Shown here: positions 9,190 through 19,384 of the stretch, piece after piece | Numbering within the stretch: the stretch's first letter is position 1 | How the letters are laid out: each line of letters opens with the position of its first letter | Source: an uncultured Nioella sp. | Lineage (GTDB): Bacteria > Pseudomonadota > Alphaproteobacteria > Rhodobacterales > Rhodobacteraceae | Direction of reading: 5' to 3' | NCBI GenBank assembly: GCA_947495575.1 | Contig: CANLZL010000003.1 | Location: 1-64,000, forward strand | DNA: 64,000 bases | The notes under the pieces: generated by a model | What the model was told of the DNA's origin: nothing | The model's database searches: none | The model's input: only the letters and a program-made list of their open reading frames with translations | Made by a program: the position numbers and the translations under genes

Positions 9190-10026
9190 TTATTTGAAAC
9201 CAGCTTTCAATTGCGCCTCTGCCCAAGGTGGGGTCAAGGTCGGCGCACCAAAGAGATATCCTTGCATGCAGTTGATCCCGGCAGCGGCCAGCCAATTGGC
9301 CTCCTCCTGAGTTTCGACGGTTTCGGCAACCGTGAACATATCGAAATTACTGGCCAAGGCGATCAAGGCCTCCATCAAAACCTGATTATTCGCATCATCA
9401 TTGACGTTGCGGATGAATTGCCCGTCAATTTTTACGATATCGAAGTAAAACTCCTTGAGGTGGCGAAAGGCCGTGAAGCCGGCGCCAAAATCATCAAGGG
9501 CAAAGGTAATCCCGCGATCCTGCAATTCTGCCATAAACACAGTTACAAGCTCTGGCATCTGCATGGCAGAGCTTTCCGTGATCTCGAGGATCAAACGCTC
9601 TGCCAGCTTTTCATTGGTCGATAGCCCCCTGTTCAGGATCTGCTTCCATTGCGGGTAACCGATGGAACGCGCAGACATGTTGATGGAAAGGCGCAGCGAC
9701 GGATTATGGTTCAGGGCGCGCAATCCGGCGCGCAGAGACGCGCAATCGATCAACCTGCCCAATTCCTGGGTTTCCACCGCCCCCATGAAATCACGAGCCG
9801 GAATCACTCGACCGGTTTCATCCAAAAGGCGAATAAGCCCCTCGTAAAAGGCGACCTTTGACATATCACTGGCCTGCATGATCGGTTGATAGGCCAAGGC
9901 CGTATCGCCCCGTTCAAGCGCTGTGCGCACCATGGACATGGTGTCGCGATTGCGCTGCTCAACAGCAAAATCCAACGGGCTTTCCTGACCCGCATCCACC
10001 AAATTGCGTTTCTTCCGGCCGCGCAT
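9190..10026 (-). CDS. EAL-domain protein (putative c-di-GMP phosphodiesterase)
   Basis: YEGLIRL, SINMSARS, ILEITES, LDDFGAGFT, KIDGQFI, AETVET, QGYLFG. Confidence 0.92.
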   Translation of the reverse strand: MRGRKKRNLVDAGQESPLDFAVEQRNRDTMSMVRTALERGDTALAYQPIMQASDMSKVAFYEGLIRLLDETGRVIPARDFMGAVETQELGRLIDCASLRAGLRALNHNPSLRLSINMSARSIGYPQWKQILNRGLSTNEKLAERLILEITESSAMQMPELVTVFMAELQDRGITFALDDFGAGFTAFRHLKEFYFDIVKIDGQFIRNVNDDANNQVLMEALIALASNFDMFTVAETVETQEEANWLAAAGINCMQGYLFGAPTLTPPWAEAQLKAGFK

Positions 10027-10151
10027 GGCACACTCCTTGACCTGTCCAACGCCAATGTGCGCACGGGCTCGTTAACGCCCGATGAAAGTTGTCATTTCAT
10101 TCAAATTGTCGGTAAAGCTGATCATTCGACTTGCAGAGGAAGGCGACAACA

Positions 10152-10736
10152 ATGAGCGATGGTAGCTGTTCTTGGCCCGGCGATGACCCGTTCTACCGCG
10201 CTTACCATGATGAGGATTGGGGCGTGCCTGAACGCGACAGCCGTGTCCTTTGGGAAAAGCTGATTCTCGATGGTTTTCAGGCCGGGCTTAGCTGGATCAC
10301 GATCTTGCGAAAACGGGAAAACTTCCGTGCGGCCTTTGCGGGTTTCGACCCCAATATCGTAGCAACATGGGGTGAGGCGGAAATCGAAACGTCGCTGCAA
10401 AACCCCGGAATCATCCGCCATCGTGGCAAAATCGCGGCCACGATATCAAACGCTCGGGCTTGGCAGCGTATAGAGGCTGAACAGGGCTTTGACAATTTTC
10501 TCTGGAATTACGTCGACGGCACGGCCATCCAGAACCGCTGGGCAACAATGGCCGAGGTTCCCGCCAAAACCGACCTATCGGAACAGATTTCCAAAGACCT
10601 GAAAAAAGCCGGGTTCAAGTTTTGCGGACCGACAATTGTTTACGCCTTCATGCAGGCCGTGGGCATAGTGAATGATCATATCGTCACGTGCCCTTGCCAT
10701 GCCAAAGTTGCGAAATTGGCGGAACGGCCCCTATAG
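10152..10736 (+). CDS. tag: DNA-3-methyladenine glycosylase I
   Basis: CSWPGDDPFYRAYHDEDWGVPERDSRVLWEKLILDGFQAGLSWITILRKRENFR. Confidence 0.95.
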   Translation: MSDGSCSWPGDDPFYRAYHDEDWGVPERDSRVLWEKLILDGFQAGLSWITILRKRENFRAAFAGFDPNIVATWGEAEIETSLQNPGIIRHRGKIAATISNARAWQRIEAEQGFDNFLWNYVDGTAIQNRWATMAEVPAKTDLSEQISKDLKKAGFKFCGPTIVYAFMQAVGIVNDHIVTCPCHAKVAKLAERPL

Positions 10737-10757
10737 GCGTCTGGCAAATTTCGAAAC

Positions 10758-11312
10758 TTAGCTTTCGTTTGGAAGGAAAGCAGATAAAAGCGCCATCGCC
10801 TCTTCGCTGGCCCAATCGGCATCCCCACGTAATCGCCCAACCTCCCGCCCGTCCGAACTGACCAAAACCGTAATAGGCAGGCCCAGCACACCCATATCGC
10901 GGGCCAGATTCTGTCGGGGGTCCAGCAGAATCGGCAACTCTGTCACGCCGATTTCATCAAAAAACCGAGTGATTGCAGGCAATGGGTTGCGCCCTGTGGC
11001 GACCGTTACAACTGCGAAGTCATCACCGCCCAACTCTTGCTGCAGCGCATCGAGCGACGGCATTTCCTCACGGCATGGCGCGCACCATGTGGCCCAAAAG
11101 TTCAGGACCAGGAACTGCCCCTCATAATCGGCAAGCGAAAACTCTGCCCCGTCGGGATCAGTGAAAACAACCTCCGAAACCGGGCGCGGGTCGTCATGCA
11201 AAACCATGGCACGCATGTCACCAACCAAGAGATCCTCGATCCCGTCGGCAATTGCAGTATTTGCACCCAGCCCCAAGGCCATATAAAGCACGGCAAGTCG
11301 AATAAGACGCAT
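10758..11312 (-). CDS. TlpA-like thiol:disulfide oxidoreductase
   Basis: Signal peptide; LVLNFWATWCAPCREEMPSLDAL. Confidence 0.92.
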   Translation of the reverse strand: MRLIRLAVLYMALGLGANTAIADGIEDLLVGDMRAMVLHDDPRPVSEVVFTDPDGAEFSLADYEGQFLVLNFWATWCAPCREEMPSLDALQQELGGDDFAVVTVATGRNPLPAITRFFDEIGVTELPILLDPRQNLARDMGVLGLPITVLVSSDGREVGRLRGDADWASEEAMALLSAFLPNES

Positions 11313-11343
11313 GATCTAATTTCCTCCGGGGTTGGCTGAAAAG

Positions 11344-12735
11344 ATGTCCGAGAAAAGCTCGAATGCAATGTGGGGCGGCCGGTTTGCCGCAGGTCCAGAC
11401 GCGATCATGGAGGCGATCAACGCCTCGATCGGGTTTGACAAGCGAATGGCAAAACAGGACATCGAAGGCTCTCGTGCTCACGCCGCGATGCTCGCGGCTC
11501 AGGGTATTATCACTGATAGTGATGCCAAGGCGATCCGGGAAGGCCTGCTCACGGTCTTGTCAGAGATCGAGGGCGGAAGTTTCGAATTTTCTGCGGCTCT
11601 GGAAGATATTCACATGAATGTCGAGGCGCGTCTGAAAGAAATCGTGGGCGAACCTGCGGGGCGGCTGCACACAGGGCGCAGCCGGAACGATCAGGTGGCG
11701 ACCGATTTCAAACTTTGGGTCCGCGATCAGATGGATGTGGCCGAAAACGGCCTTTTGGCCCTGGTCCGGGCCCTTCTGGCACAAGCCGAGGCTGGGGCCG
11801 ATTGGGTCATGCCCGGCTTTACCCATCTTCAAACCGCACAGCCAGTCACTTGGGGCCATCACATGATGGCTTATGTCGAAATGTTCGGCCGTGATCTTTC
11901 CCGTTTCCGCGATGCCCGCGCCCGGATGAATGAATCCCCTTTGGGGGCAGCGGCACTTGCCGGCACATCTTTCCCGATTGATCGCGATGCGACGGCGACG
12001 GCGCTTGGTTTTGATCGACCCGCAGCCAACTCGCTTGATGCAGTATCAGATCGCGATTTCGCGCTGGATTACCTCGCATCGGCAACGATCTGTGCCATGC
12101 ATCTCAGCCGCTTCGCAGAAGAGCTGGTGATCTGGTCCTCGGCTCAGTTCCGCTTTGTGACATTGAGCGACCGATTCTCAACCGGCTCCTCTATCATGCC
12201 GCAAAAGAAAAACCCTGACGCGGCCGAACTGATCCGCGCCAAGATCGGCCGTATCCTCGGGGCCAATGTGGCGCTATTGACCGTGATGAAGGGCCTGCCA
12301 TTGGCCTATTCCAAGGATATGCAGGAAGACAAAGAACAAGTCTTTGACGCTGCCGACAACCTCGCGCTGGCTCTGGCCGCTATGGAGGGAATGGTGCGCG
12401 ATATGACCGCGAACCGCCCATCCTTGGAAAACGCAGCGGGATCAGGGTTTTCCACCGCCACCGACCTGGCCGATTGGTTGGTGCGAGTGCTGGACATGCC
12501 ATTTCGCGACGCACATCACGTCACCGGTGCGCTGGTCAAGCTGGCCGAGGACAATGATTGCGACCTGCCCGATCTGACATTGGAACAAATGCAGGGCGTG
12601 CATGAGCATATCACCGCCGATGTATATGATGTTCTGGGTGTGCATAATTCGGTTGCATCCAGAATGTCCTATGGTGGCACAGCGCCCGCTCAAGTCCGCG
12701 CGCAGATCGCACGCTGGAAGGACACTCTCGCATGA
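11344..12735 (+). CDS. argH: Argininosuccinate lyase
   Basis: [40 protein letters not shown]; possible upstream TTG start at 11332. Confidence 0.96.
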   Translation: MSEKSSNAMWGGRFAAGPDAIMEAINASIGFDKRMAKQDIEGSRAHAAMLAAQGIITDSDAKAIREGLLTVLSEIEGGSFEFSAALEDIHMNVEARLKEIVGEPAGRLHTGRSRNDQVATDFKLWVRDQMDVAENGLLALVRALLAQAEAGADWVMPGFTHLQTAQPVTWGHHMMAYVEMFGRDLSRFRDARARMNESPLGAAALAGTSFPIDRDATATALGFDRPAANSLDAVSDRDFALDYLASATICAMHLSRFAEELVIWSSAQFRFVTLSDRFSTGSSIMPQKKNPDAAELIRAKIGRILGANVALLTVMKGLPLAYSKDMQEDKEQVFDAADNLALALAAMEGMVRDMTANRPSLENAAGSGFSTATDLADWLVRVLDMPFRDAHHVTGALVKLAEDNDCDLPDLTLEQMQGVHEHITADVYDVLGVHNSVASRMSYGGTAPAQVRAQIARWKDTLA

Positions 12736-12881
12736 TCAGAATTGTTTGTACTCTGACCGCTCTCATCCTATTGGCCGCCTGCGGCGTTGATGGTGAACCA
12801 ACCCATCCGGAACCCCGCCCTGAGCCGGGAATTACGCTGACCGGATCGGTTGAAGTCGGGATTGTCGGCGGTAGTCGGTAA
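12732..12881 (+). CDS. Small lipoprotein (49 aa), not in the supplied ORF track
   Basis: [49 protein letters not shown]; lipobox LLAAC; ATGA overlap with argH stop. Confidence 0.75.
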   Translation: MIRIVCTLTALILLAACGVDGEPTHPEPRPEPGITLTGSVEVGIVGGSR

Positions 12882-12992
12882 GAGTAGAGCAATAGTGCGA
12901 TCTTCGCATTAAAACCCCGTTGAACTGCGGGGCTGCCGCGCCTATCGTGAAGAACTTAGGCACGAAAAAACCACAGGAATAGTGTAGCTTTG

Positions 12993-13463
12993 ATGGACAA
13001 AATCCCCATGACCCCCACGGGCTATAAAGGCCTGGACGAAGAACTGAAGACGCTTAAGTCAATTGAGCGCCCGGCCATCATCGCTGCCATCGCAGAGGCG
13101 CGCGAGCATGGGGATTTGTCTGAGAACGCGGAATACCATTCCGCCCGGGAAAAGCAGTCCTTTATCGAAGGCCGCATTAAAGAGCTTGAGGGCCTGATCA
13201 GCCTTGCGCAGGTGATTGATCCAAAGACTCTATCTGGTTCTATTAAATTCGGCGCAACTGTCGAATTGGTCGATGAAGACACCGAAGAAGAAAAAACCTA
13301 CCAAATTGTGGGCGAACCCGAGGCCAAAATCGAAAAAGGCCTGCTCAACATCAACTCTCCGCTTGCCCGCGCCTTGATCGGGAAAGAGGAAGGTGACAGT
13401 GTCGAAGTGAAAACCCCGGGCGGCAGCAAAGATTATGAGATCGTCAAGATCTCCTATATCTAG
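12993..13463 (+). CDS. greA: Transcription elongation factor GreA
   Basis: [50 protein letters not shown]. Confidence 0.96.
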   Translation: MDKIPMTPTGYKGLDEELKTLKSIERPAIIAAIAEAREHGDLSENAEYHSAREKQSFIEGRIKELEGLISLAQVIDPKTLSGSIKFGATVELVDEDTEEEKTYQIVGEPEAKIEKGLLNINSPLARALIGKEEGDSVEVKTPGGSKDYEIVKISYI

Positions 13464-13490
13464 TAGGCTCACTCTGCCGAAACGCGGAAT

Positions 13491-14528
13491 TTGGTGGCTA
13501 TGGCAGACGAAAAACAACCATCCAGCCTAGGACTTGGCATCTATACCGCCGAGCGCAGCACGCCTCGGATTACCGCGGTTGAGGTCATCGCGATGCTCCT
13601 CAGCGTTGTGTGGCTGGCGGGAATGCTTTGGTTCTATCTTGGTGCCGGCGTCGAGGCACCCTCGCAAGAGGGCGGCAGCACGCTAAGCATGGTCATTATC
13701 ATGCTAGCCGTCCTACTACCTATCGCTCTGATCTGGGTCGCGGCATCAGCGGCCAAAACCGCACGGATCCTGCGTGAAGAATCTGCGCGCCTGCAAAGCT
13801 CCATCGACGCAATGCGGGCAGCCTACGTTGCGCAACAGCAAAGCAGTTCGATGGATGTACGTCCAGCGGTTGTGGCCAAACTGGATGAAATCGCAGAGGC
13901 GCAAAGATCTACCGAGACGGCCTTGGCCACCTTCACCAGTACCCGAAATTTGGGGCAAGCCTCAGAGACCCGCGCGGCCGTTGTTCACCCTGACACCAAT
14001 ATCGACCAGCCGCAGCCAAGCCTAGCCTTGGCAGGGGCAGATCAACCGCATCATGATCCTATTTCCGTGGCAGATTTTGTGAAGGCCCTGAATTTCCCGG
14101 ATAACGAACATGACAAAGAAGGGTTCCGCACGCTGCGGCGCGCCCTTCAGGACCCCAATACCAGCCGTCTGATCCGATCAAGCCAGGATGTTTTGACCCT
14201 GCTCAGCCAGGACGGAATCTACATGGACGATCTGCGGCCTGACCGGGCCAAACCAGAGCTTTGGCGCAAATTTGCCAAGGGGGACCGTGGAAAAAGCGTT
14301 GCGGGGCTGGGCGGAATCCATGACCGCTCGTCGTTGGCCTTATCCGCGGGCCGGATGAAACAAGATCTTGTTTTCCGCGATGCAGTCCACCATTTCCTGC
14401 GCCAATTCGACCGAACCCTGGTCGATTTCGAACAAAACGCGACAGATGAAGAGATCGTACAGATGTCCGAGACCCGGACCGCGCGGGCCTTCATGCTGCT
14501 AGGACGCGTGACCGGCACCTTTGACTGA
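13491..14528 (+). CDS. Hypothetical membrane protein (two N-terminal TM segments, coiled region)
   Basis: Long ORF, TM segments VIAMLLSVVWLAGMLWFYLGAG and VIIMLAVLLPIALIWVAASAA. Confidence 0.75.
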   Translation: MVAMADEKQPSSLGLGIYTAERSTPRITAVEVIAMLLSVVWLAGMLWFYLGAGVEAPSQEGGSTLSMVIIMLAVLLPIALIWVAASAAKTARILREESARLQSSIDAMRAAYVAQQQSSSMDVRPAVVAKLDEIAEAQRSTETALATFTSTRNLGQASETRAAVVHPDTNIDQPQPSLALAGADQPHHDPISVADFVKALNFPDNEHDKEGFRTLRRALQDPNTSRLIRSSQDVLTLLSQDGIYMDDLRPDRAKPELWRKFAKGDRGKSVAGLGGIHDRSSLALSAGRMKQDLVFRDAVHHFLRQFDRTLVDFEQNATDEEIVQMSETRTARAFMLLGRVTGTFD

Positions 14529-14677
14529 GGGCAAATTGACCGGATTGCGGTCAGGGGTCTCCGAGTATTACCAATTTCCGTTTTGAGTCTAAACCTACCA
14601 AGTTTGGATGTCCCAGGAGGTTCCCACTTAACACCAACGGCGGTTTTGCTAAGCTCGTTGTAACTGACTAAACGCAG

Positions 14678-15121
14678 ATGAACGTGGGGGGCTTGATTTT
14701 GGATAGAAGTGCTTTGATTGGGTCGTGGAAAATGAGTGCATGGACGCGGCAGTCGGTGACAACGGGTGAAATTACCGATGCATTGGGCCCCAAACCGATT
14801 GGCTATATCGCATATCACGCAGACGGGCGGATGATGGCCACTGTCTTTAGGCGTGATCGCCCTACCCAAAGCCAAAATGGTTGGACTGAGGGCGAAAAAG
14901 CCCAACTTTTCGACGATATGCTTGCCTACGTCGCGTCTTATTCGCTCGAAAAAGACCGGGTCGTTCATCATGTTGAAGGGGCTTGGAACCCGGCTTGGCA
15001 GGGCGACCTCTCGCGTCCATTTGTGCTCGAAGGTGATAGATTGGTGATTAGTGGCGCCCCCGGTATCGACCCGAAGACAGGCGAAGAGGTCGTCTATCGG
15101 ATGGAATTTACGAAGGTATGA
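14678..15121 (+). CDS. Lipocalin-like domain protein
   Basis: LIGSWKMSAW...GYIAYHADGRMMATVF...GAWNPAWQGDLSRPFVLEGDRLVIS pattern. Confidence 0.7.
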   Translation: MNVGGLILDRSALIGSWKMSAWTRQSVTTGEITDALGPKPIGYIAYHADGRMMATVFRRDRPTQSQNGWTEGEKAQLFDDMLAYVASYSLEKDRVVHHVEGAWNPAWQGDLSRPFVLEGDRLVISGAPGIDPKTGEEVVYRMEFTKV

Positions 15122-15234
15122 GCGCTTCAACGACAGAATAACCAAACGCCGGCCAGTATCGGTTTCGGGATACATACGAACAAATACGGACGGTGCCTCG
15201 GTCCCGCAAACCCGCCGCCACCTTCAAGATTCAA

Positions 15235-17349
15235 TCAAACACCGAACCCCTGATAGGGCAAAAAAGTGACGGGATCGCCTTCGGTAATGTCCTGCGCCTC
15301 GAATGGCAATTCGACCAACCCTTCCGCCCAGGTCAATCCGGAAATACGGCCTGAACCCTCGGATTTGAACAGCTCGGCCCTCCCGTCATCGGTCAGCCTT
15401 GCCCGCGGATATTCCGCGCGGCCATGTTTTTTGGATTTTGTGAAGCCCGCCGGTACAGTCATGCGCAATGGTTCTTTCCAACCAGCACCGGCCAAAAGGC
15501 TGAGCGCCGGGCGCGCAAACAGGAGTGCGCATGTGAGCGCCGCAACGGGATTTCCCGGCAACCCAAAAACCGGCACGCCGTGCCATTGTGCCAACGCCAA
15601 AGGGCGCCCCGGTTTCAATGCTATGCGCCAACTGCTTAACGACCCGTGGTCGCGCAACAGGCGGGAAATATGGTCTTCATCTCCCGCAGAAGCGCCGCCC
15701 GATGTGAGAATTGCATCCACGTCTTGCGCAGCGCGGTTCAAAGCTGACCGTATGATTTCAGGATCATCCGGCTGGCGGCCGAGATCGACCACATCATACC
15801 CCCAACCGGCCAGCATGGCGGCCAACATCGGGCGGTTTGCGTCGTAGATTTGACCGGCAGCGGCCGTCGCCCCGGCCTCTAACAACTCATCTCCCGTCGA
15901 AAGGACAGCAACGCGAAGCGGGCGGAACACATCGACCTCGCCAATGCCAGTCGCGGCGAGAAGCGCCAGATCCGGGGGGCGCAGGCAGTGTCCTGCAGGA
16001 AAGATGACATCGCCCTCGACCACATCCTCGCCAGCCTTCCGCGTGTTTGCTCCAGGTTTCACGGCCCCATGAAAGGCCACCGCGTCAGGCGCTACAGCGC
16101 AATCCTCTTCCAAGACAACGGTGTCGACGCCAACAGGTATAGCTGCCCCAGTCAAAATGCGAATGGCATGCCCCGCCGGAACTCTGCCCACAAACGGCTG
16201 CCCCGCGGCAGATCGTCCCTCGACCAGCGGCAGCGTTTGTGGCCCGCTCGTGATTGATGCATGCGCAAACCCGAAACCATCTACGGCGGAATTGGCCGTT
16301 GGCGGGTTCGAGCGTTTGGCATGGACATCAAGCGCGATGACCCGCCCCGCGGCCTGTGAGATGTTCAACGCTTCAGGCACTGTAACTGGCCGCAGCGCCG
16401 CTTTCAGCCGGGCCAGGGCTTGGGGCACTGGGGTCCAGTCCACACCGGGCGGCAGGGCAAAACAGTTGTCTTGCAGACGAGGTGGTGCCAATGGTGGCTT
16501 GGACTGCGCCGCGCGGATCAGCTCGCCCACGTGGCCAAAACCGAAAATCCAGCCTTCATTTTTGTTTCCTTCGGCCAACATCGCGTTCAAGCGATCCGGG
16601 GCGAGGTTACTGAGCGCCGTGGCGACAACTCTGACCTGGGTTGCATCAAGTATCTCGTCAGGTAGGCGCAGTGCCTCGACTTCTTCCGCCAACAAAGAGG
16701 GGTAGATCTCTGTCAGGACAATCGCAGCATCGGGCGTTTCGAAAGGAGCAACAGCAAGATCCGATCCGAAATGTTCACGCAAAGCATGAAGCCGAGGGAT
16801 TCCAAGCAGCGCCTGCGAGCCTACTGAACCCGTGGTAAAAAGCTTCCAGCATGTTTGCGCTCGCAGCACGTATTCCTCAATCTCGCGTCGATCGGCAAAC
16901 GCGGGGCTTCGTGGTTTCGTGCCCTCAAGGTCAGTAGTGGAGCGCCCAGATGGACAGCCCCAGAACGGGCCCGGCGCGTCAAAACGCTGGTTGATCTCTT
17001 CCGCGACATCAAAGCGATTGTTGGCGTTATCGTCGTGATCTTCAATCCGCTCGGAAAGCACTTTCCATAACGCAAGAGGGTCGTGGCTGCCGGTCATCGC
17101 CTGGGCGAAGCCTTTTGGGTAGCCAAACGGGAAATCGAAGCCGGTCAAGACGCGCCGATCTTTCCGGATTTCGCTTTCGAAGAGGTCTATCAACGCGCAT
17201 TGCGCGGCAGACCTCGTGCGGTGATAGGTGACGTCGATCTTTGCGCCACGGGTCACGGCAATCCAGATGGAATCCGGAGATGGCTTTGCGGGCGAGGGTA
17301 CTGACCTTGCGGAATAGTCGACCGCGACGAATGTATCGAAACCGGTCAT
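15235..17349 (-). CDS. Fusion protein: N-terminal DUF429/RNase H-like domain + MoeA molybdopterin molybdotransferase
   Basis: N-term VAVDYSARS...LTGFDFPFGYP...EIYPSLL; C-term MoeA motifs NSAVDGFGFA, RILTGAAIPVGVDTVVLEED, VAVLSTGDELLE, ILTSGGASAGDEDH, GLPGNPVAALT. Confidence 0.88.
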   Translation of the reverse strand: MTGFDTFVAVDYSARSVPSPAKPSPDSIWIAVTRGAKIDVTYHRTRSAAQCALIDLFESEIRKDRRVLTGFDFPFGYPKGFAQAMTGSHDPLALWKVLSERIEDHDDNANNRFDVAEEINQRFDAPGPFWGCPSGRSTTDLEGTKPRSPAFADRREIEEYVLRAQTCWKLFTTGSVGSQALLGIPRLHALREHFGSDLAVAPFETPDAAIVLTEIYPSLLAEEVEALRLPDEILDATQVRVVATALSNLAPDRLNAMLAEGNKNEGWIFGFGHVGELIRAAQSKPPLAPPRLQDNCFALPPGVDWTPVPQALARLKAALRPVTVPEALNISQAAGRVIALDVHAKRSNPPTANSAVDGFGFAHASITSGPQTLPLVEGRSAAGQPFVGRVPAGHAIRILTGAAIPVGVDTVVLEEDCAVAPDAVAFHGAVKPGANTRKAGEDVVEGDVIFPAGHCLRPPDLALLAATGIGEVDVFRPLRVAVLSTGDELLEAGATAAAGQIYDANRPMLAAMLAGWGYDVVDLGRQPDDPEIIRSALNRAAQDVDAILTSGGASAGDEDHISRLLRDHGSLSSWRIALKPGRPLALAQWHGVPVFGLPGNPVAALTCALLFARPALSLLAGAGWKEPLRMTVPAGFTKSKKHGRAEYPRARLTDDGRAELFKSEGSGRISGLTWAEGLVELPFEAQDITEGDPVTFLPYQGFGV

Positions 17350-17837
17350 AATCCCAGCTCCGCTGCGATGAAATCTGCAATTCCGTCTGTGTCATCAAGT
17401 TGCAAAACCGGGCATGGCGCATCTGGTGCACTGTCTGAAGCGACGGCGCGGATCGTGGGATCGTCCTGCGCCAGCAAGGGCTGGCCGGTGGCCGCGCGGT
17501 GCGCCTCGATCTTTGGATGGGATTCACGTTTGAACCCTTCGACAAGGATCAGATCAACTGGCGAAAGCTGTTGCAGTAGGTCAGTCAGGTTTGGTTCCGG
17601 CGTGCCACGCAATTCGCTCATTAAGGCCCATCTGTTGGCCGAGCTCAGCAGAACCTGACTGGCACCGGCAACGCGGTGGCGATGGCTGTCCTTTCCTGGC
17701 TGATCCACGTCAAAGTTGTGATGCGCGTGTTTTATTGTCGAAACCGTCATGCCACGAGAGGTGAATTCGGTCACCAATCGTTCCATCAACCCGGTCTTGC
17801 CAGAGTTTTTCCAACCCGCAATGCCCCAAATATTCAT
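17346..17837 (-). CDS. mobB: Molybdopterin-guanine dinucleotide biosynthesis protein B
   Basis: GIAGWKNSGKTGLMERLV, TIKHAHHNFDVDQPGKDSHRHRVAGA. Confidence 0.94.
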   Translation of the reverse strand: MNIWGIAGWKNSGKTGLMERLVTEFTSRGMTVSTIKHAHHNFDVDQPGKDSHRHRVAGASQVLLSSANRWALMSELRGTPEPNLTDLLQQLSPVDLILVEGFKRESHPKIEAHRAATGQPLLAQDDPTIRAVASDSAPDAPCPVLQLDDTDGIADFIAAELGL

Positions 17838-18442
17838 TGCAGAAGCTCCTCGGCCCGGATCAGATCTTTGGGCGTATTGACGTTAAAGAATGGGTCAAAA
17901 GGATCATCGGGATAGGCTGCCAACGCAGTGCCATGACGATCTGTCCATATCACGACCTTGCGCACGCCCTCAGTCAGAGCCGCGCGCAGATCGTCGCGCA
18001 ATGAGACCGGCCAAAGGCCGAAAGTCGGCTGGCGCCAAAGCTTATCACCTGCTTTGGTTGCTGCCAGAGCAATCGGTTTTCCGTCTGCGTCCGCTGCGTT
18101 AACCAGAACTGCCACAAGATCTGCCGGGAATAGCGGCGTGTCCGCCGCCGCGGTCACGATATGGCTGGCCCCGCGGGCCGCGGCCCAATCCATCCCAGCC
18201 AGCACACCTGCAAGCGGGCCCGGATGGCCTGCTATGCTATCGGCCAGGACTGGCAGACCCAAATCGGAAAAGCGGGCCGCGTCGCCATTTGCGTTAAGCG
18301 CCAGTTTTTCGACCTGCGGTGCCAAACGATCAATGACATGTTCGATCAACGGGCGCCCAGCCAATGGCAACCGCCCTTTATCGCCCCCGCCCATGCGGGT
18401 TGCGAGGCCACCCGCAAGGATTACCCCCAAGGGCCGGCTCAT
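17834..18442 (-). CDS. mobA: Molybdenum cofactor guanylyltransferase
   Basis: GVILAGGLATRMGGGDKGRLPLAGRPLIEHVIDRL. Confidence 0.94.
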   Translation of the reverse strand: MSRPLGVILAGGLATRMGGGDKGRLPLAGRPLIEHVIDRLAPQVEKLALNANGDAARFSDLGLPVLADSIAGHPGPLAGVLAGMDWAAARGASHIVTAAADTPLFPADLVAVLVNAADADGKPIALAATKAGDKLWRQPTFGLWPVSLRDDLRAALTEGVRKVVIWTDRHGTALAAYPDDPFDPFFNVNTPKDLIRAEELLQ

Positions 18443-19341
18443 TCCCCTGCTCCTTTTCGCCGACTACGCTTTGCTTCATCTGGTACATTTGCCAGATCGG
18501 CGTCGCGGATCAAACGCTCCTCACCTGCGAGACAGATGAACCTTTTGCCTTTCAGCCGTCCAATCAGGGTGAGGCCAATCTCTTGCGCGATTTCGACGCC
18601 CCAGGCCGTGAAGCCCGAGCGTGAGGCTAGCACCGGAATGCCCATCAGCGCGGTTTTGATCACCATTTCTGAGGTCAGGCGGCCAGTGGTGTAGAGGATC
18701 TTGTCGCCGGCACTTTCGCCGGTCTGGAACATCCAGCCTGCGACTTTGTCGACTGCGTTGTGGCGCCCGACGTCCTCCATATAGACCAAGGGCCGGTCAT
18801 GCCGACAAAGCACGGTGCCATGAATCGCGCCCGCCTCAAGATAAAGGCTAGGGGTGCGGTTGATCTGATGGCTGAGTGAGTAAAGCCACGAAGTGCGCAG
18901 CTTGGCGGCAGGTAGGTTCAGCCCCTCCAGCCCTTCCATCATATCGCCGAAGACAGTGCCAACGGCACAGCCGCTGGTGCGCGTCTTGCGCGCCAGTTTT
19001 ACCTCATGATCTGTTTCAACTTCGGTCCGGACAACCACAACGCCAAGTTCTTCGTCATAATCGACGCCTGTAACCACATCGCTATCGGCCAACATGCCCT
19101 GATTGCGCAGGAACCCAAGGGCAAGGTATTCCGGGTAATCCCCAATGGTCATCGCGGTCACGATCTCGCGCCGGTTCAAGTAGATCGTCAACGGGCGTTC
19201 CTCGACAACCGAGGTTTCAATCGCATCACCGTTTTCATCATACCCCGCGACCGTCCTGGTCAGCCCGGCCCTCGCCGGATCAGGCGCAATCACGTAACGT
19301 GATGTGAACTCATCAGAAACACTCATTTGCATCCCATCCAA
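18439..19341 (-). CDS. fdhD: Formate dehydrogenase accessory sulfurtransferase FdhD
   Basis: EDVGRHNAVDKVAGWMF, TTGRLTSEMVIKTALMGIPVLASRSGFT. Confidence 0.94.
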   Translation of the reverse strand: MDGMQMSVSDEFTSRYVIAPDPARAGLTRTVAGYDENGDAIETSVVEERPLTIYLNRREIVTAMTIGDYPEYLALGFLRNQGMLADSDVVTGVDYDEELGVVVVRTEVETDHEVKLARKTRTSGCAVGTVFGDMMEGLEGLNLPAAKLRTSWLYSLSHQINRTPSLYLEAGAIHGTVLCRHDRPLVYMEDVGRHNAVDKVAGWMFQTGESAGDKILYTTGRLTSEMVIKTALMGIPVLASRSGFTAWGVEIAQEIGLTLIGRLKGKRFICLAGEERLIRDADLANVPDEAKRSRRKGAGE

Positions 19342-19384
19342 TTGCGTCCTATGGCGGATATCAGAGCCAATCTAGGTCCCCGCC

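Noticed and set aside
8360-9310. 316-aa plus-strand ORF antisense to phbA
   Set aside because: Shadow of a highly conserved thiolase gene; no SD or family motif
12910-12932. Hairpin ccccgttgaactgcgggg between argH lipoprotein and greA
   Set aside because: Short stem without T-tract; insufficient to call a terminator
14219-15175. 318-aa minus-strand ORF across the greA-proximal membrane protein and lipocalin-like gene
   Set aside because: Antisense to two better supported genes; low-complexity, arginine/serine-rich composition typical of spurious ORFs in GC-rich DNA
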